Source of the DNA: Saccharomycopsis crataegensis
Lineage: Eukaryota > Ascomycota > Saccharomycetes > Ascoideales > Saccharomycopsidaceae
DNA: 64,000 nt
Direction: 5' to 3'
Assembly (NCBI RefSeq): GCF_037102585.1
Contig: NW_027043819.1
Location: 2,232,001-2,296,000, forward strand
Part shown: in pieces, positions 53,311-62,988 of the stretch
Numbering within the stretch: the stretch's first letter is position 1
Layout of the letters: every line of letters starts with the position of its first letter
Made by a program: the position numbers and the translations under genes
Notes under the pieces: generated by a model
Databases searched by the model: none
What the model was told of the DNA's origin: nothing
What the model saw: the letters and a program-made list of their open reading frames with translations, nothing else

Positions 53311-54933
53311 CTACCTCATCTCATAATTCCCACCAATCCATAGTTTAACCATCTCCAAAGAATTCTCTCTCTGGTCATGAGATGCCATATTTCCTGCATC
53401 ATAAATCCTAACAAATGTAAAATTCTGATAACTTTTAACTTGACCAATTTCCCTGTAAGTCTCACCATCATCTTTAACATTTAATCCTTTCATACTTTGG
53501 AGCCCGAACCCATTTTGCCCAGAATACTCCAATTCTTCCATCCATCCAATACTCCCTAGCCAATTATACAAATAATCTTTGTCCCCCGAGTAAACCAAAA
53601 TTGGAATTTCGTACTCGTCCAATAGCTGTGTAATTTCTTTATGATGTGCATGCATTGAATCAGCATTCATTTCAAACCGAATCTGTATTTCATTATTACA
53701 TGCCTGGAATTTGATATCCTCTTCAACACCAAGCACTGATTTCACTCTCTCATCATTCAAATATGCTTCCAAGAACTGACTTTCGGGATAGCATTCCTCT
53801 TCCCAGTATTCCTCTGTTGGTTGCTTCCCTCCACACTTCATTCTGATATCATATGGATTGATCCCATAATCTTCAACAGTCCCAATTATTTTACGTTGAC
53901 AGTACCCCAAGGCTGCAACACAAGCAAATCTCTTGAACCCACTATCTTTACATATAGATAATAATCTGGAGCATTTGTATTCCTCATCAAACATTTGTTC
54001 ACATCTTAAATCATCAATCAATTGTTCATGGCCCCCTTTTCCGCAAAGCATAGGCTGATGAAAATGTATTTGCGTTTGCAAATCAACCAACCCATTTCCA
54101 ATCATTATAGATTTCAATTTTACCTTCTCATACTGTGGTTGATCTTCCATTAAATCGACAGCAATAGAAGGAATGTAAATACCACTATAACTTCCCCCAG
54201 AAATATGTAAGTCTAATTCACTATATTCTGGAAATCTTTCCATCCACATTCTCAAAAAATTCAGGACTTCTTTAGCTAGTTGGGCCGTATCTTCCACCTT
54301 ATTGCCTTCAAAATAAGAAAATCCGGTACCTACCGGTTGATCGAGGAAGATCACCGAAGCATTATTGTTCCAAGAATACGGGTTATTGTAAATGGTTCCA
54401 TTAGCAGACATCAACGAGGGACCAAGCTCCGTGAATAATCCAGTAAGAGAGGAACAACCGGGACCCCCGTTCAACCAGAGTATAATTGGATCTGTAGATG
54501 GATCATTTCTCAGCTCAAAAAACCAAAAGAAAAGATGATGGGAAGTTCCTGGGAACTTGGTAGTGAAGTACCCAGAATATTGCTTCACAATGTCAATATT
54601 TAACAAATTTGGATCTGGGCTAGATATTTGTAACTTAAATTTAGTTGGTTCTTCATCCTCATCATCATTGGTTATAGTATTCTTCCAACCAGTACCTAGA
54701 TCAATATTTCCTTCAGTTTCAAGATGAGAGCTTTCAATTTTCCCCCGGAGTTCATTAAAGTCCTCACCAATAATACTTTTGATTTCTGAAGCAATCAAGT
54801 ATTCTTCTATGTGATCCGTTAGATTTAAACTTCGAAGCGGTGATTGGGGTAAGTCCCTAATGTTGAAGCAACTTATAAAGTGCGGAGATAGCAAAAATAA
54901 TCCCAAGATATGTGACTTTTTTGAAAATCTCAT
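53311..54933 (-). CDS. Carboxypeptidase Y-like protein, probable pseudoenzyme
   Basis: Serine carboxypeptidase family (S10), 540 residues, start chosen at ATG 54933 (an upstream TTG is in frame). It has a hydrophobic signal peptide (about 5-25), a pro-region, and the alpha/beta-hydrolase body with LWLNGGPGCSSLTGLFTELGPSL. The nucleophile Ser248 (GGSYSG) and the acid in SGDKDYLYNWLG are present. The catalytic His, normally in GHMVP(F/H)D, is replaced by Asn515 (AGNMASHDQ), and the Glu before the nucleophile in GESYAG is Gly. The neighbouring paralog keeps both. Family Cys pairs are largely kept, so the fold should be stable. It could act as a non-catalytic binder or be on its way to loss. Confidence 0.85.
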   Translation of the reverse strand: MRFSKKSHILGLFLLSPHFISCFNIRDLPQSPLRSLNLTDHIEEYLIASEIKSIIGEDFNELRGKIESSHLETEGNIDLGTGWKNTITNDDEDEEPTKFKLQISSPDPNLLNIDIVKQYSGYFTTKFPGTSHHLFFWFFELRNDPSTDPIILWLNGGPGCSSLTGLFTELGPSLMSANGTIYNNPYSWNNNASVIFLDQPVGTGFSYFEGNKVEDTAQLAKEVLNFLRMWMERFPEYSELDLHISGGSYSGIYIPSIAVDLMEDQPQYEKVKLKSIMIGNGLVDLQTQIHFHQPMLCGKGGHEQLIDDLRCEQMFDEEYKCSRLLSICKDSGFKRFACVAALGYCQRKIIGTVEDYGINPYDIRMKCGGKQPTEEYWEEECYPESQFLEAYLNDERVKSVLGVEEDIKFQACNNEIQIRFEMNADSMHAHHKEITQLLDEYEIPILVYSGDKDYLYNWLGSIGWMEELEYSGQNGFGLQSMKGLNVKDDGETYREIGQVKSYQNFTFVRIYDAGNMASHDQRENSLEMVKLWIGGNYEMR

Positions 54934-55273
54934 AATATTTTTACTCAAGTGGGATCGATTTATTCTCTTTCTTTCACTTTTTCTGTAATTGTTAATGTTG
55001 TCATCATTTTATAGATGTAGCTGGTTCCAAAAGAAATAATAATAAAAGGGGGCCGATGAGATGAATCCATTTTCCTGATGAGCTCCGGCCGGACATGTCC
55101 GGCCATCCAGGAGTCATCTACATACCGAGGAGTAATAAGAAGCGTGCTTCTCAGATGTACGTATGTATGTTAAATAATTAATTTATGAGGGAATGAGGAA
55201 AAGGGGAGACATAGAAATTAAAAAATTAAGGAGAATTTAAAATAAAAAGGCTTTATAGAGGCTATATCAGTGG
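54934..55273. promoter_or_regulatory. Promoter between tandem carboxypeptidases
   Basis: 340 bp between two minus-strand paralogs. The 54934 side is the promoter of the pseudo-carboxypeptidase and contains the 18-bp palindrome listed separately. Confidence 0.55.
55087..55104. promoter_or_regulatory. 18-bp perfect palindrome, CGG-N6-CCG
   Basis: GGCCGGACATGTCCGGCC is a perfect 18-bp palindrome, 154 bp upstream of the pseudo-carboxypeptidase ATG. Inside it, CGG-ACATGT-CCG is the inverted CGG-N6-CCG arrangement used by some Zn2Cys6 binuclear-cluster factors such as Ppr1. It is conspicuous in an AT-rich spacer. Confidence 0.55.
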
Positions 55274-56881
55274 TCAATAATATGCCAAGTCCCCATTTAT
55301 CCATCTATTGATCATATCTAAGGCTGGTGCCGCTTGATCATGAGGGACCATATGGCCAGCATCAAACAATCTAATGAAAGTGAAGTTACCCCAGTTTTTA
55401 ACTTGGCCCGCTTTTTGGCCATCCAATGTGACATAATCCCTCTTTTCAGCAAGGAACTCAAACTCAATATGCTGAGAATACTCCAATTTATTCATCCAAG
55501 CCTCATTTCCTAACCAATTGCAAATGTAATCTTTATCACCCGCATAAATTAATACAGGCAAGTGATGATCGTCCAACAATTTGATTATTTCTTCTTGATA
55601 TGGGTACATTTGATCAGCTTGCATCATAAATCTATTTCCAACATCACCGCTGCAATGCTTGAAATCAATTGAATCAACCCCAAGAGCACCCTGAATGATA
55701 GGAGAGTTCAAATACTTGCTGATTTGATCCTCCTCAGGGTAGCAATCGTCTTCACAAATCATTCTAATATCGTAAGCGTTAATGTTGTAGTCACTAACGG
55801 CAGCGAACGCTTTCCCATCACAATATACGAGTGCAGGAATACATGCAAGTTTAGAGTAATGGGATAAATAGCAAGCATCAAGAAGCTTGGCACAACGAGA
55901 TTCCTCTGTCAACATTTGCTCGCAGCGTTCATCAGGAATCACTTGGGGATGTCCACCCTGACCACAGAGCATCGGTTGATACCAGTGATTTTGAGTCTTT
56001 GGGTCTGTTATTCCATTACCAATAAGAATCGATGTTAGATTGAAACTGCGATCTTCATGGCTCAAGATTTCGTTGGCAATGACAGGAATATAAACACCGG
56101 CATAGCTTTCTCCAGCAATGTGGAAATCTAAATGAGAGTATTCTGGAAATTGAAGGAAAAAAAGATCCAAAAATGCAAACACATCCTTTCCAGCAGCCCA
56201 ACTATTAGAAACGTCATTTGAAGAATATGAAAAGCCAACATTGACAGGCTGATCCAAGAAAATAACTGAGGCATTGGAATTCCAAGAGAGTGGATTGAAC
56301 TCTAATGAACCATTGATAGTAATTAACGAAGGCCCTAATTCAAAGAATAGTCCCAAAAAGGATGAGCAACCTGGTCCACCATTCAACCACAAGATCACCG
56401 GATCGTTGGCAGGATCGTTTCTAGATTCGAAAAACCAATAAAAGAAATGTTTGTCCTCATCTTCTACATCAATATAACCAGAATATTGTGTGACATTATC
56501 AACTTTGAGTTTAGAGGGATCAGGTTTTTTACCTTGGAGTTTATAGTTTGGATGGGAATCATGCTCGATTTCAAAATCCCAATTTGTGGCAGCAGTCTCG
56601 GATTTGAAATTGAAATTAGTGGTTGAAGAATCTGGCTTTTGATTCAACTTTTCCAATTGTGAAATGAGCTCAGGATATTCAGCCAATGCGTCTTCCCAAA
56701 TTTTTTGGACTTCAACTTTATCCGCCTTGGAAATATCACCATACCCAAAATTCTTGATGGTATCCAATAATAATGAGTTGCCGGATACTTGTTTGCTAAC
56801 CAAAGGAATCTGCTCTCCACTGAAAAGGGCAGAGCATGATGCAAGAGTATATAAAGCTAAGAGAGTTAAAAAAACCTTCAT
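55274..56881 (-). CDS. Carboxypeptidase Y-like serine carboxypeptidase
   Basis: Vacuolar-type serine carboxypeptidase (S10; Prc1/Atg42 group) that trims C-terminal residues from peptides. The 535-residue product has a signal peptide (about 1-20), a pro-region up to about 115, then the mature domain: LWLNGGPGCSSFLGLFFELGPSL, nucleophile Ser259 in GESYAGVYIP, the acid in AGDKDYICNWLG, and catalytic His510 in AGHMVPHDQ. The triad is therefore complete. Conserved Cys residues (GQGGHPQ region, CDGKAF, CEDDCYPEE) match CPY disulfides. Several NxT/S sequons fit a glycoprotein. It lies in tandem with its degenerate paralog. Confidence 0.93.
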   Translation of the reverse strand: MKVFLTLLALYTLASCSALFSGEQIPLVSKQVSGNSLLLDTIKNFGYGDISKADKVEVQKIWEDALAEYPELISQLEKLNQKPDSSTTNFNFKSETAATNWDFEIEHDSHPNYKLQGKKPDPSKLKVDNVTQYSGYIDVEDEDKHFFYWFFESRNDPANDPVILWLNGGPGCSSFLGLFFELGPSLITINGSLEFNPLSWNSNASVIFLDQPVNVGFSYSSNDVSNSWAAGKDVFAFLDLFFLQFPEYSHLDFHIAGESYAGVYIPVIANEILSHEDRSFNLTSILIGNGITDPKTQNHWYQPMLCGQGGHPQVIPDERCEQMLTEESRCAKLLDACYLSHYSKLACIPALVYCDGKAFAAVSDYNINAYDIRMICEDDCYPEEDQISKYLNSPIIQGALGVDSIDFKHCSGDVGNRFMMQADQMYPYQEEIIKLLDDHHLPVLIYAGDKDYICNWLGNEAWMNKLEYSQHIEFEFLAEKRDYVTLDGQKAGQVKNWGNFTFIRLFDAGHMVPHDQAAPALDMINRWINGDLAYY

Positions 56882-57595
56882 CGCTTTTTTCTTTTTTTTT
56901 TTTAATCTATAATACTTCTATAGAAGTTTATTTGAAAAGCCTGTTCTTATCAGGGATGAGATGATTGTTTGTGTATTTTTCTGATATCTTTCCTGAAACG
57001 TACAGTGCGGTATTCCGGGTCGGCGAAATCTTGTAACGTGGAGATCATTACCATCTGCAGTAGACAATTGCGTCACTCCCAGTTGGTGAGTTGATGTTGT
57101 GACCCACCCCTTGTGTCTACTTTGTCTTACACTGTTTGTATTGCAGAAAGTCATCTTTCACAGTATCACTCTCTTGTGAAGATTTCACGATGAAATTAGC
57201 TTTTTATTAAGGTTTAAACTTATCAGCAAATAGATGGCTCAGCCATCCTGAGCATGTACAACCCAATTGGTGCTCGTTCTGTTACTTGTTGGCTTTGACA
57301 AGGCTCTAATTAAATGCCACCTCATCCGATCACAACAAATCCAGTGCGTGGTAAGCTCAATAGTACTGCACGTAACTAAAATAAATCATGTTTGAGCCAG
57401 TGAGCAACACAAAACAAAATGACTCGTACAATGCGGGTAATTTTCTGATCTCCCAATGGAAGCTCGAAGATGCAACTGTATCGTATATATATGATAACCT
57501 TGGGTCTAGATAGATGTAGATCTACATGAAGAGAGTGTGGCATCAATGCCCTGTTTAGAACTATCACATACCAATCATCATAGTTCCCAGATGAT

Positions 57596-57610
57596 GTACC
57601 ATGATGGTAC
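57596..57610. promoter_or_regulatory. 15-bp palindrome
   Basis: GTACCATGATGGTAC is a perfect inverted repeat (7-bp arms, one central base) about 720 bp from both flanking start codons. The factor is unknown. Confidence 0.35.
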
Positions 57611-58154
57611 GTAATTGCTTCAGAAAACCCAACACTAGTCTCGAAACAGTACTCACCTGGAATTACTGATCAAGATCATTTTCATATAGAATGTTTCAGG
57701 TAAATGTGAATTGCTGTGGCGAAAGTTGATCTGTCATTTTTCTCAGTCACCCAGACACACTCCAAAACTCAAAGCCATAAATTAGATGCACCTCCAGGTA
57801 GCTTATCCTAAAAACACCCGTACCCTAGACTCGTTTCAAAATAGAGAGGTCTCTGCATCCGAAGGGTTGAGTTGATCTCCCTGGGGACCGTAAGGATGGT
57901 ATCTCTCCCGGATATCAACTTGTTCTGGGCCCGCTACCACACATCCATCCCCTATCACTTTTTTTCTTCACAAGGTTTTGATGGCCAAATAGATTCAAAT
58001 CATTGTACCAAACTACAAATCTCTTAGTATAATATAACCTTTTTTGTTTCATGAAGACACTGTTAACTAAAAGAGAAATGATTTCCACTTCATGCTCCTC
58101 TTTTTCGGTGTACTATTTTTCATTCTGTTGGGGGCATTGAATACCGAGGGTTTA

Positions 58155-58236
58155 CCCCTACATAAATCTAACTTGCCGGCTCAACTACCCGACGGTAATC
58201 ACATGGTATGGCTACGTTTCACCGAAGACTATAAAA
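58155..58236 (+). promoter_or_regulatory. STRE-like element and TATA box
   Basis: CCCCT at 58155-58159 is the stress-response element core; TATAAAA at 58230-58236 lies about 100 bp before the ATG. Together they suggest a strongly induced stress gene. Confidence 0.45.
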
Positions 58237-58331
58237 CCCCCAAGTTTCCCTATCATCCTCTTTCCCTTCAGTGTATCTTCTTCTTGTCAGGATTTAGAGT
58301 CTCAATCACATCAAAAAAACAATTATTTGAA

Positions 58332-58792
58332 ATGTCTGCCAACGATTTCTACAACAACAACGACAACAACTACGAAGGTGGTGAAAGAGGTTTCGGTGGT
58401 AACCAAAACCAAGGCAACGAAGGTGGTTTCCAAGAAGAGAACGACCATGAAGGTGCCAGAGGTTTCGGTGCTACTCTTGCTGGTGGTGAGTATTATATTT
58501 ATTTTTAAGCACTATGCTTTTGAATTGCTATGTGGCATTGACACTGGTGTACTAACATTATTCAGGTGTCGCTGGTTTTGCTGCTGCTAAGAAATTTGGT
58601 GGCGAAAACCACCATGGTCTTAAGGAAATTGGTGGTGCCATTGCCGGTGCATTCCTCGCCAACAAGGCCGAAGATGCTTACGAAAACCACAAGAGAAACG
58701 ATAGAAGAGAAGAATACTACGGTAACCAAAACCAAGGGGGTCAAAATGGTCCAGGCGGTCCAGGTGGTCCAGGCGGTCAAGGTAGATGGTAA
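58332..58792 (+). CDS. Small glycine-zipper protein (spliced)
   Basis: Two exons, 58332-58485 and 58566-58792, give 126 residues. I do not know a named ortholog. The N-terminal 45 residues are Asn/Gly/Glu-rich. A glycine-zipper block follows: GFGATLAGGVAGFAAAKKFGG and later LKEIGGAIAGAFLANKAEDA, two small-residue helices with GxxxG spacing that could insert in a membrane as a hairpin. The C-terminus is repetitive: NQNQGGQNGPGG-PGGPGGQGRW. Such proteins occur in stress-induced genes of other yeasts, but function is unknown. Splicing brings the zipper halves together; without it the frame ends soon after GG. Confidence 0.85.
58486..58565 (+). other. Intron of the glycine-zipper gene
   Basis: 80-bp intron: donor GTGAGT, branch TACTAAC, acceptor ATTCAG. 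It splits a glycine codon (G|GT) in the zipper. Confidence 0.93.
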
Positions 58793-59945
58793 GCTGCTGG
58801 TAATATGCTTCTTCTTCCTAATTACCAACGCTTCTCGACTTTGTAGAGAATTTTTATGATTATTATGGATTTCTTATGAAATAAACGCGTGTCTTTTATT
58901 TAGAAATTTGTCGTTTGTGACTGTAAGGTATTGATGTATATTGAAAAGTTATAGCAAAATGTTAGAAGAAAGAAAAAATTCACAGAATTTTCGTGCTTGA
59001 TAGGAAGTAATGGCATGATTGTGAAGAACGATAAAGGGTATTATCATTTATTAAATAGCATTATATTCTAGTTCACGGATAATCCAGGGCAGGGACGGGA
59101 TAAATTTTAAAATACCTTTTATCAATTAATCAAAGGCTCAATATACTTTTGTTTCCTTTTCATTTATTACATGTCTCTTTCCCTCTTCCTCATGTAAACC
59201 CGTGGTAATTTAAAAGATCTTGAAGAATCTTGAAATTGCACTCGAACTCAAACAGCTATGCATGTTGTTTCTTGGATAGTGTTGGCGTGCTTTTAGACTA
59301 GTTTCTGATGGTAACTGTGGTAACTTGTTCCAAACCAGTATACAAGTGAATAAATGATGGATGTCAATAATACAGAATATCAATAGGGATGGATTTATTG
59401 AATTAAGATTGAACAGGAACGTTGTACATGGATGTGAACAACCATAAATATACAAATTGGAGATACGAATTCTATAGCGTAGGTCAGCATTCTTATCTTG
59501 CGCTACAGTATATCTTATTTCAGCTATGGGAGCAAAAAAGAAAAAAAAAAAAGGAAATGAAGACAATTAATTGTAAAGGTGTCTTATTTAATAATACAAA
59601 AAATAAGAAAAAAATGGAGGTTGCAAAGAAGTTAAAGTTGGAGTGGGAATTAATAAAACAAAAACAAAAAAGTTGAAACCAATAATAGCTCCCTTCTACA
59701 CAAACACGCTTTTAAAAACTGTTAATTCAATATGATACATTTCGACCATTGCTCCAATGATTCATTGACGAAAACTTCATAAGGAGAGGTTCCCATTAAA
59801 AGAGCCAAGAGTGATTTATTGGTTATTCCAGTCTGTCCTTGCCAAAATTGTGTCTAACTTTAAAGTTCTTTATTGTTTTCTACTTTCTTTCAAAAAATAA
59901 TATCCAGCATAAATATCATTCATTAAATAATATTGCCAAAAAAAA
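58793..59945. other. Gene-free spacer
   Basis: 1153 bp between converging genes. AT-rich with an A run near 59534-59550. The small open frames at 59210-59676 look random. Confidence 0.6.
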
Positions 59946-60479
59946 TCACCCATCATGTTCTGGAAGTCCTAAATCGGAAGGTCCAAAACTCAATGGTAGT
60001 ATATCCTTCAACTGGACTCTGAAATACTTGGAACCATCGACATTGAATAAATATATTGAAACATTCAATCCAAACTCTCTAATGACTTGCCGACAAATCC
60101 CACAGGGACTCCCAATCTTATCCTTCAAGTCGGTACTGATACCAATAGCCCTAAAAGATTTGAAGCCACTTACAACTGCTCTGGTAATCGCGGTACGTTC
60201 GGCACAGATACAAGCACCATACGAAGCATTTTCAACGTTAGCGCCGGAAATATATTCACCACAAGTTGTAAGAATGGTGGCGCCCACACGGAAGTTAGAA
60301 TAAGGTGAGTAAGAAAGATCCTTTGCTGAATAAACTGTTAGTAGCTGAGACTATTTTACATTTTAATTAATCATCGTACCTTTGATAGTTTTTTCTTTCA
60401 AGTTCGCAAACTCTTCTTGGGTGAGACCATTATGATCGGTATGTATGATAGATTTTTCAAGAGGAAGCAACTCTGTCAT
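59946..60479 (-). CDS. CDD1: Cytidine deaminase (spliced)
   Basis: Zinc enzyme of pyrimidine salvage (cytidine/deoxycytidine to uridine). Exons 60479-60380 and 60325-59946 give 159 residues. Splicing restores KTIKAKDLSYSPYSNFRVGAT. The active site is intact: zinc ligands and general acid in GACICAERTA (C-A-E) and PCGICRQ, and the substrate motif GANVENASYG. The length is slightly above the S. cerevisiae protein (142). I chose the ATG at 60479; an upstream in-frame ATG at 60545 would add a hydrophobic stretch untypical of the family. Confidence 0.94.
60326..60379 (-). other. CDD1: Intron of CDD1
   Basis: 54-bp intron: donor GTACGA (non-consensus), branch TACTAAC, acceptor TTATTCAG. It splits an alanine codon (G|CA). 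Confidence 0.92.
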
Positions 60480-60693
60480 TGTGCTCTCTTTTCTAATTAT
60501 ATTTTGAGAACAAGATAAAGAAAGCGATAAGAAAAATGCGATCATGATTATTATTCAGGTTTTTTATGCCTGGAAATCGATCAAAGACCCATACAGATGG
60601 TACCATTGCGAATTAAAACCGAAGGAAAATATTTTAGGAGCATATCTTTAACATAAAGGCTGATTGATCAATAAACTGCGCCAAACTCCCGTA
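60480..60693. promoter_or_regulatory. Divergent CDD1/COQ4 promoter
   Basis: 214 bp between head-to-head starts. I found no acceptable 5' exon for COQ4 here: no AG lies between the in-frame TGA at 60661 and the ATG. Confidence 0.45.
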
Positions 60694-61428
60694 ATGTCAC
60701 TCTTAAAAAACTATCCGACACATATCCCAATTAAGGGTATAGACCGTTTGATAATGGGTGCTGCCTGTTTTTTTGGCGCCACTTTACACCCAGAAAATAA
60801 TAACTACATCACAGGTATTGGTGAAATCACTGCGTTTGAACCGGTGCTTACAAGAATTCGTGACCTGATGCTCTCGAATAAAGTCGGCCGTCAAATCCTA
60901 AGGGAAAGACCACGTATCACTTCCAAAACCTTAGATCTTGATTATCTTAAGTCGCTTCCTCCTGACACTTTTGGAAACACCTACTACAAATGGTTGCAAA
61001 GAGAAAAAGTTAGCCCTGATACTAGAGTTCCAGTGCACTACATTGATGACGAAGAGTTGGCCTACGTTTTCCAGAGATACCGCGAATGTCATGACTTCCA
61101 TCATGCAATCTCTGGCTTACCTATTGTTCTTGAGGGTGAAATTGCTGTCAAAGCATTCGAATTTGCCAATTTTGGGTTACCGTTCGCGGGGGCTGGGGCT
61201 GTCATCTCACCTTTCAAACTTACCCAGAAACAAAGAACTCGGTTATTTGATGTTTATTATCCCTGGTGTTTCAGTAATGGTTTGAATTGCAAAGGCTTGA
61301 TTAACATTTATTGGGAACAACAAATGGAAAAAAAAATAGATGAGTTAAGGAGGGAACTAGGGATTGAAAGTCCTCCGCCAGACATGAGGACGTTGAGAAA
61401 AATGGATGGAGCCAAGAAAATAACCTAG
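60694..61428 (+). CDS. COQ4: Coenzyme Q biosynthesis protein Coq4
   Basis: Mitochondrial inner-membrane (matrix side) component of the CoQ synthome, recently assigned a C1 decarboxylation/hydroxylation role in ubiquinone synthesis. The 244-residue product contains the zinc motif H-D-x-x-H-x11-E as His133, Asp134, His137 and Glu149, and the family segments THIPIKGIDR, GNTYYKWLQREKVSPDTRVPV and GLINIYWEQQMEK. It is about 90 residues shorter than S. cerevisiae Coq4 because the presequence is missing: the ATG lies just nine residues before the conserved GHIP-like start. An in-frame TTG 30 bases upstream would add a basic stretch. An in-frame CTG (60865) sits at a non-leucine position of the family (RD-CTG-ML). 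Confidence 0.95.
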   Translation: MSLLKNYPTHIPIKGIDRLIMGAACFFGATLHPENNNYITGIGEITAFEPVLTRIRDLMLSNKVGRQILRERPRITSKTLDLDYLKSLPPDTFGNTYYKWLQREKVSPDTRVPVHYIDDEELAYVFQRYRECHDFHHAISGLPIVLEGEIAVKAFEFANFGLPFAGAGAVISPFKLTQKQRTRLFDVYYPWCFSNGLNCKGLINIYWEQQMEKKIDELRRELGIESPPPDMRTLRKMDGAKKIT

Positions 61429-62076
61429 GCCAGCCAATGTCTTTACTCTGTGAGTCGATCATCTTATGGATTTATTTATAACTTCAAAGGACCATTTTAC
61501 AGGGGTTCTTTAAGAGATTTTTAGAAAGAGCATAGCGATGACTGCGCTGTGTGTCCCACCTTTCGTAATAGCAGTTTTGAATAAAAAGTGAGAACGTCAT
61601 TTGTGGTTATAGTAGAGATCAAAGAAGAAACAAATAAATGAATAAATGGATCAAAAAAAAAAAAAAAAAAAAGATGATGATTCAAGTGCACATCTACATA
61701 TTACTGTACACGAAACAGCGTAGACCACTTAATTGTGGATGAGGAGATAAGTCTAGGTTGGGCAGGTTTGCATCAGGGGCTATTTTTGTCAAACCAGTCG
61801 CCTCCCTAGCTTAAAGCCTATGTTTATTATATTCCCTATTGGCGTGTATATCCTACTGGACTCATTCATATCACTACATGGCCTAAAGTTCTAATGGACT
61901 CTGTAAAGCCTGTACGCCCGAAAGAAATAAAAAAAATACACGAGATGACTTACAGATTGATGAAACCAATCTAAAAACTGAATATTGAGTCTTCAATTAC
62001 TATATGCAAGGGGCATACACAAAAATAGCACCGATAAAAAATGACAGAATACAATCAAAGAAAGTTATTAACTTTT
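61429..62076. other. Convergent 3' spacer COQ4/MIR1
   Basis: 648 bp between converging genes. An A run of about 20 bases lies near 61653-61672. Nothing coding is seen. Confidence 0.6.
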
Positions 62077-62988
62077 CTAGTGTTTAGCACCACCGAGATT
62101 GATAGCAGCTGGAGTACCCAAACTAGCCTTCAACTTACCGTAGATGGTGAATTGCAAGGAAGTCAAAGTACCGACCATGACCAAACGGGTTGGCAAACCA
62201 GCGAAGGAACCCTTGAAACCCAATTCTTTAGCCAATTGAATCAACAAACCGACAGTAGATTGACCTGGGGCCTTCTTGGTCTTGTTAACCTTAGACAACA
62301 AAGTGTCAGCTGGTTGAGAAACGATAGCAGCAGTACAACCAGCAATGACACCAGCAGCAAGATCCTTAACAACCTTGTTGAAACCAGCTGGGGCAACACT
62401 GTTGATAGTTTCGGTGGCTCTTTCGTAGGTCAAGAACTTGGCAATGTTATATGGAATTTGTTTGAACAAGATTGGGGTGAAACCAGCGTAGAAAGAACCA
62501 GCACCTTCTTCCTTAAGAATTCTAGAGAAACCACCGACTAAGCCGTTAGCAAAGGTTGGTTGAGAAACCAATCTAATTCTAGTAGCTTCCAATGGACACA
62601 AGGCAATATCAGCAAAGAATTCAGCAATAGCAGAGGAACCAATGTAAATACTGTTCTTGTATTCACAAGCAGTTTCGTAACCAAGGACATCAACGAAAGC
62701 CTTCTTGAAGACTTCGTAACCACCGAACTTGAAAGCACCTTGAGTGGAGTAACCCAAGATGGTTGGACCCAAACCGGTCAAAAGAGCGCCGGCACCTTCT
62801 TTACCAACAATCAATTTGGCAGATTGACCCATGGACTTGTAGACGGTTGGTTCCAATTGAATTCTGGTCTTAATGACATCAATTGGGGTCATGGAACCGT
62901 GAGTGACACCACAACCGATGGCACCAGCCAAGGCGAATTTGGCATAATCACCAATAGTGAAGTTTGGAACAGGAGAATCAGCAGACAT
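62077..62988 (-). CDS. MIR1: Mitochondrial phosphate carrier Mir1
   Basis: Inner-membrane carrier that imports phosphate with protons for ATP synthesis. The 303-residue product from ATG 62988 has three tandem mitochondrial-carrier repeats, with signatures [24 protein letters not shown] and [12 protein letters not shown], and is nearly colinear with S. cerevisiae Mir1, including [21 protein letters not shown] and [11 protein letters not shown]. An in-frame GTG-led extension upstream lacks family support. Codon bias is very strong, so it is highly expressed. It faces COQ4 tail to tail. Confidence 0.97.
   Translation of the reverse strand: MSADSPVPNFTIGDYAKFALAGAIGCGVTHGSMTPIDVIKTRIQLEPTVYKSMGQSAKLIVGKEGAGALLTGLGPTILGYSTQGAFKFGGYEVFKKAFVDVLGYETACEYKNSIYIGSSAIAEFFADIALCPLEATRIRLVSQPTFANGLVGGFSRILKEEGAGSFYAGFTPILFKQIPYNIAKFLTYERATETINSVAPAGFNKVVKDLAAGVIAGCTAAIVSQPADTLLSKVNKTKKAPGQSTVGLLIQLAKELGFKGSFAGLPTRLVMVGTLTSLQFTIYGKLKASLGTPAAINLGGAKH

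Larger units (their letters stand above)
56882..58331. promoter_or_regulatory. Divergent region before CPY-like and glycine-zipper genes
   Basis: 1450 bp holding two divergent promoters. It contains a 15-bp palindrome (57596-57610), an STRE-like CCCCT (58155-58159) and TATAAAA (58230-58236) before the glycine-zipper gene. The frame from 58092 that runs into that gene in phase has no family support, and the TATA box lies inside it. Confidence 0.55.

Noticed and set aside
58092-58331. Upstream in-frame extension of the glycine-zipper gene with a hydrophobic start
   Set aside because: A TATA box lies inside it about 100 bp before the better-placed ATG 58332, and the added sequence has no repeat or zipper features.
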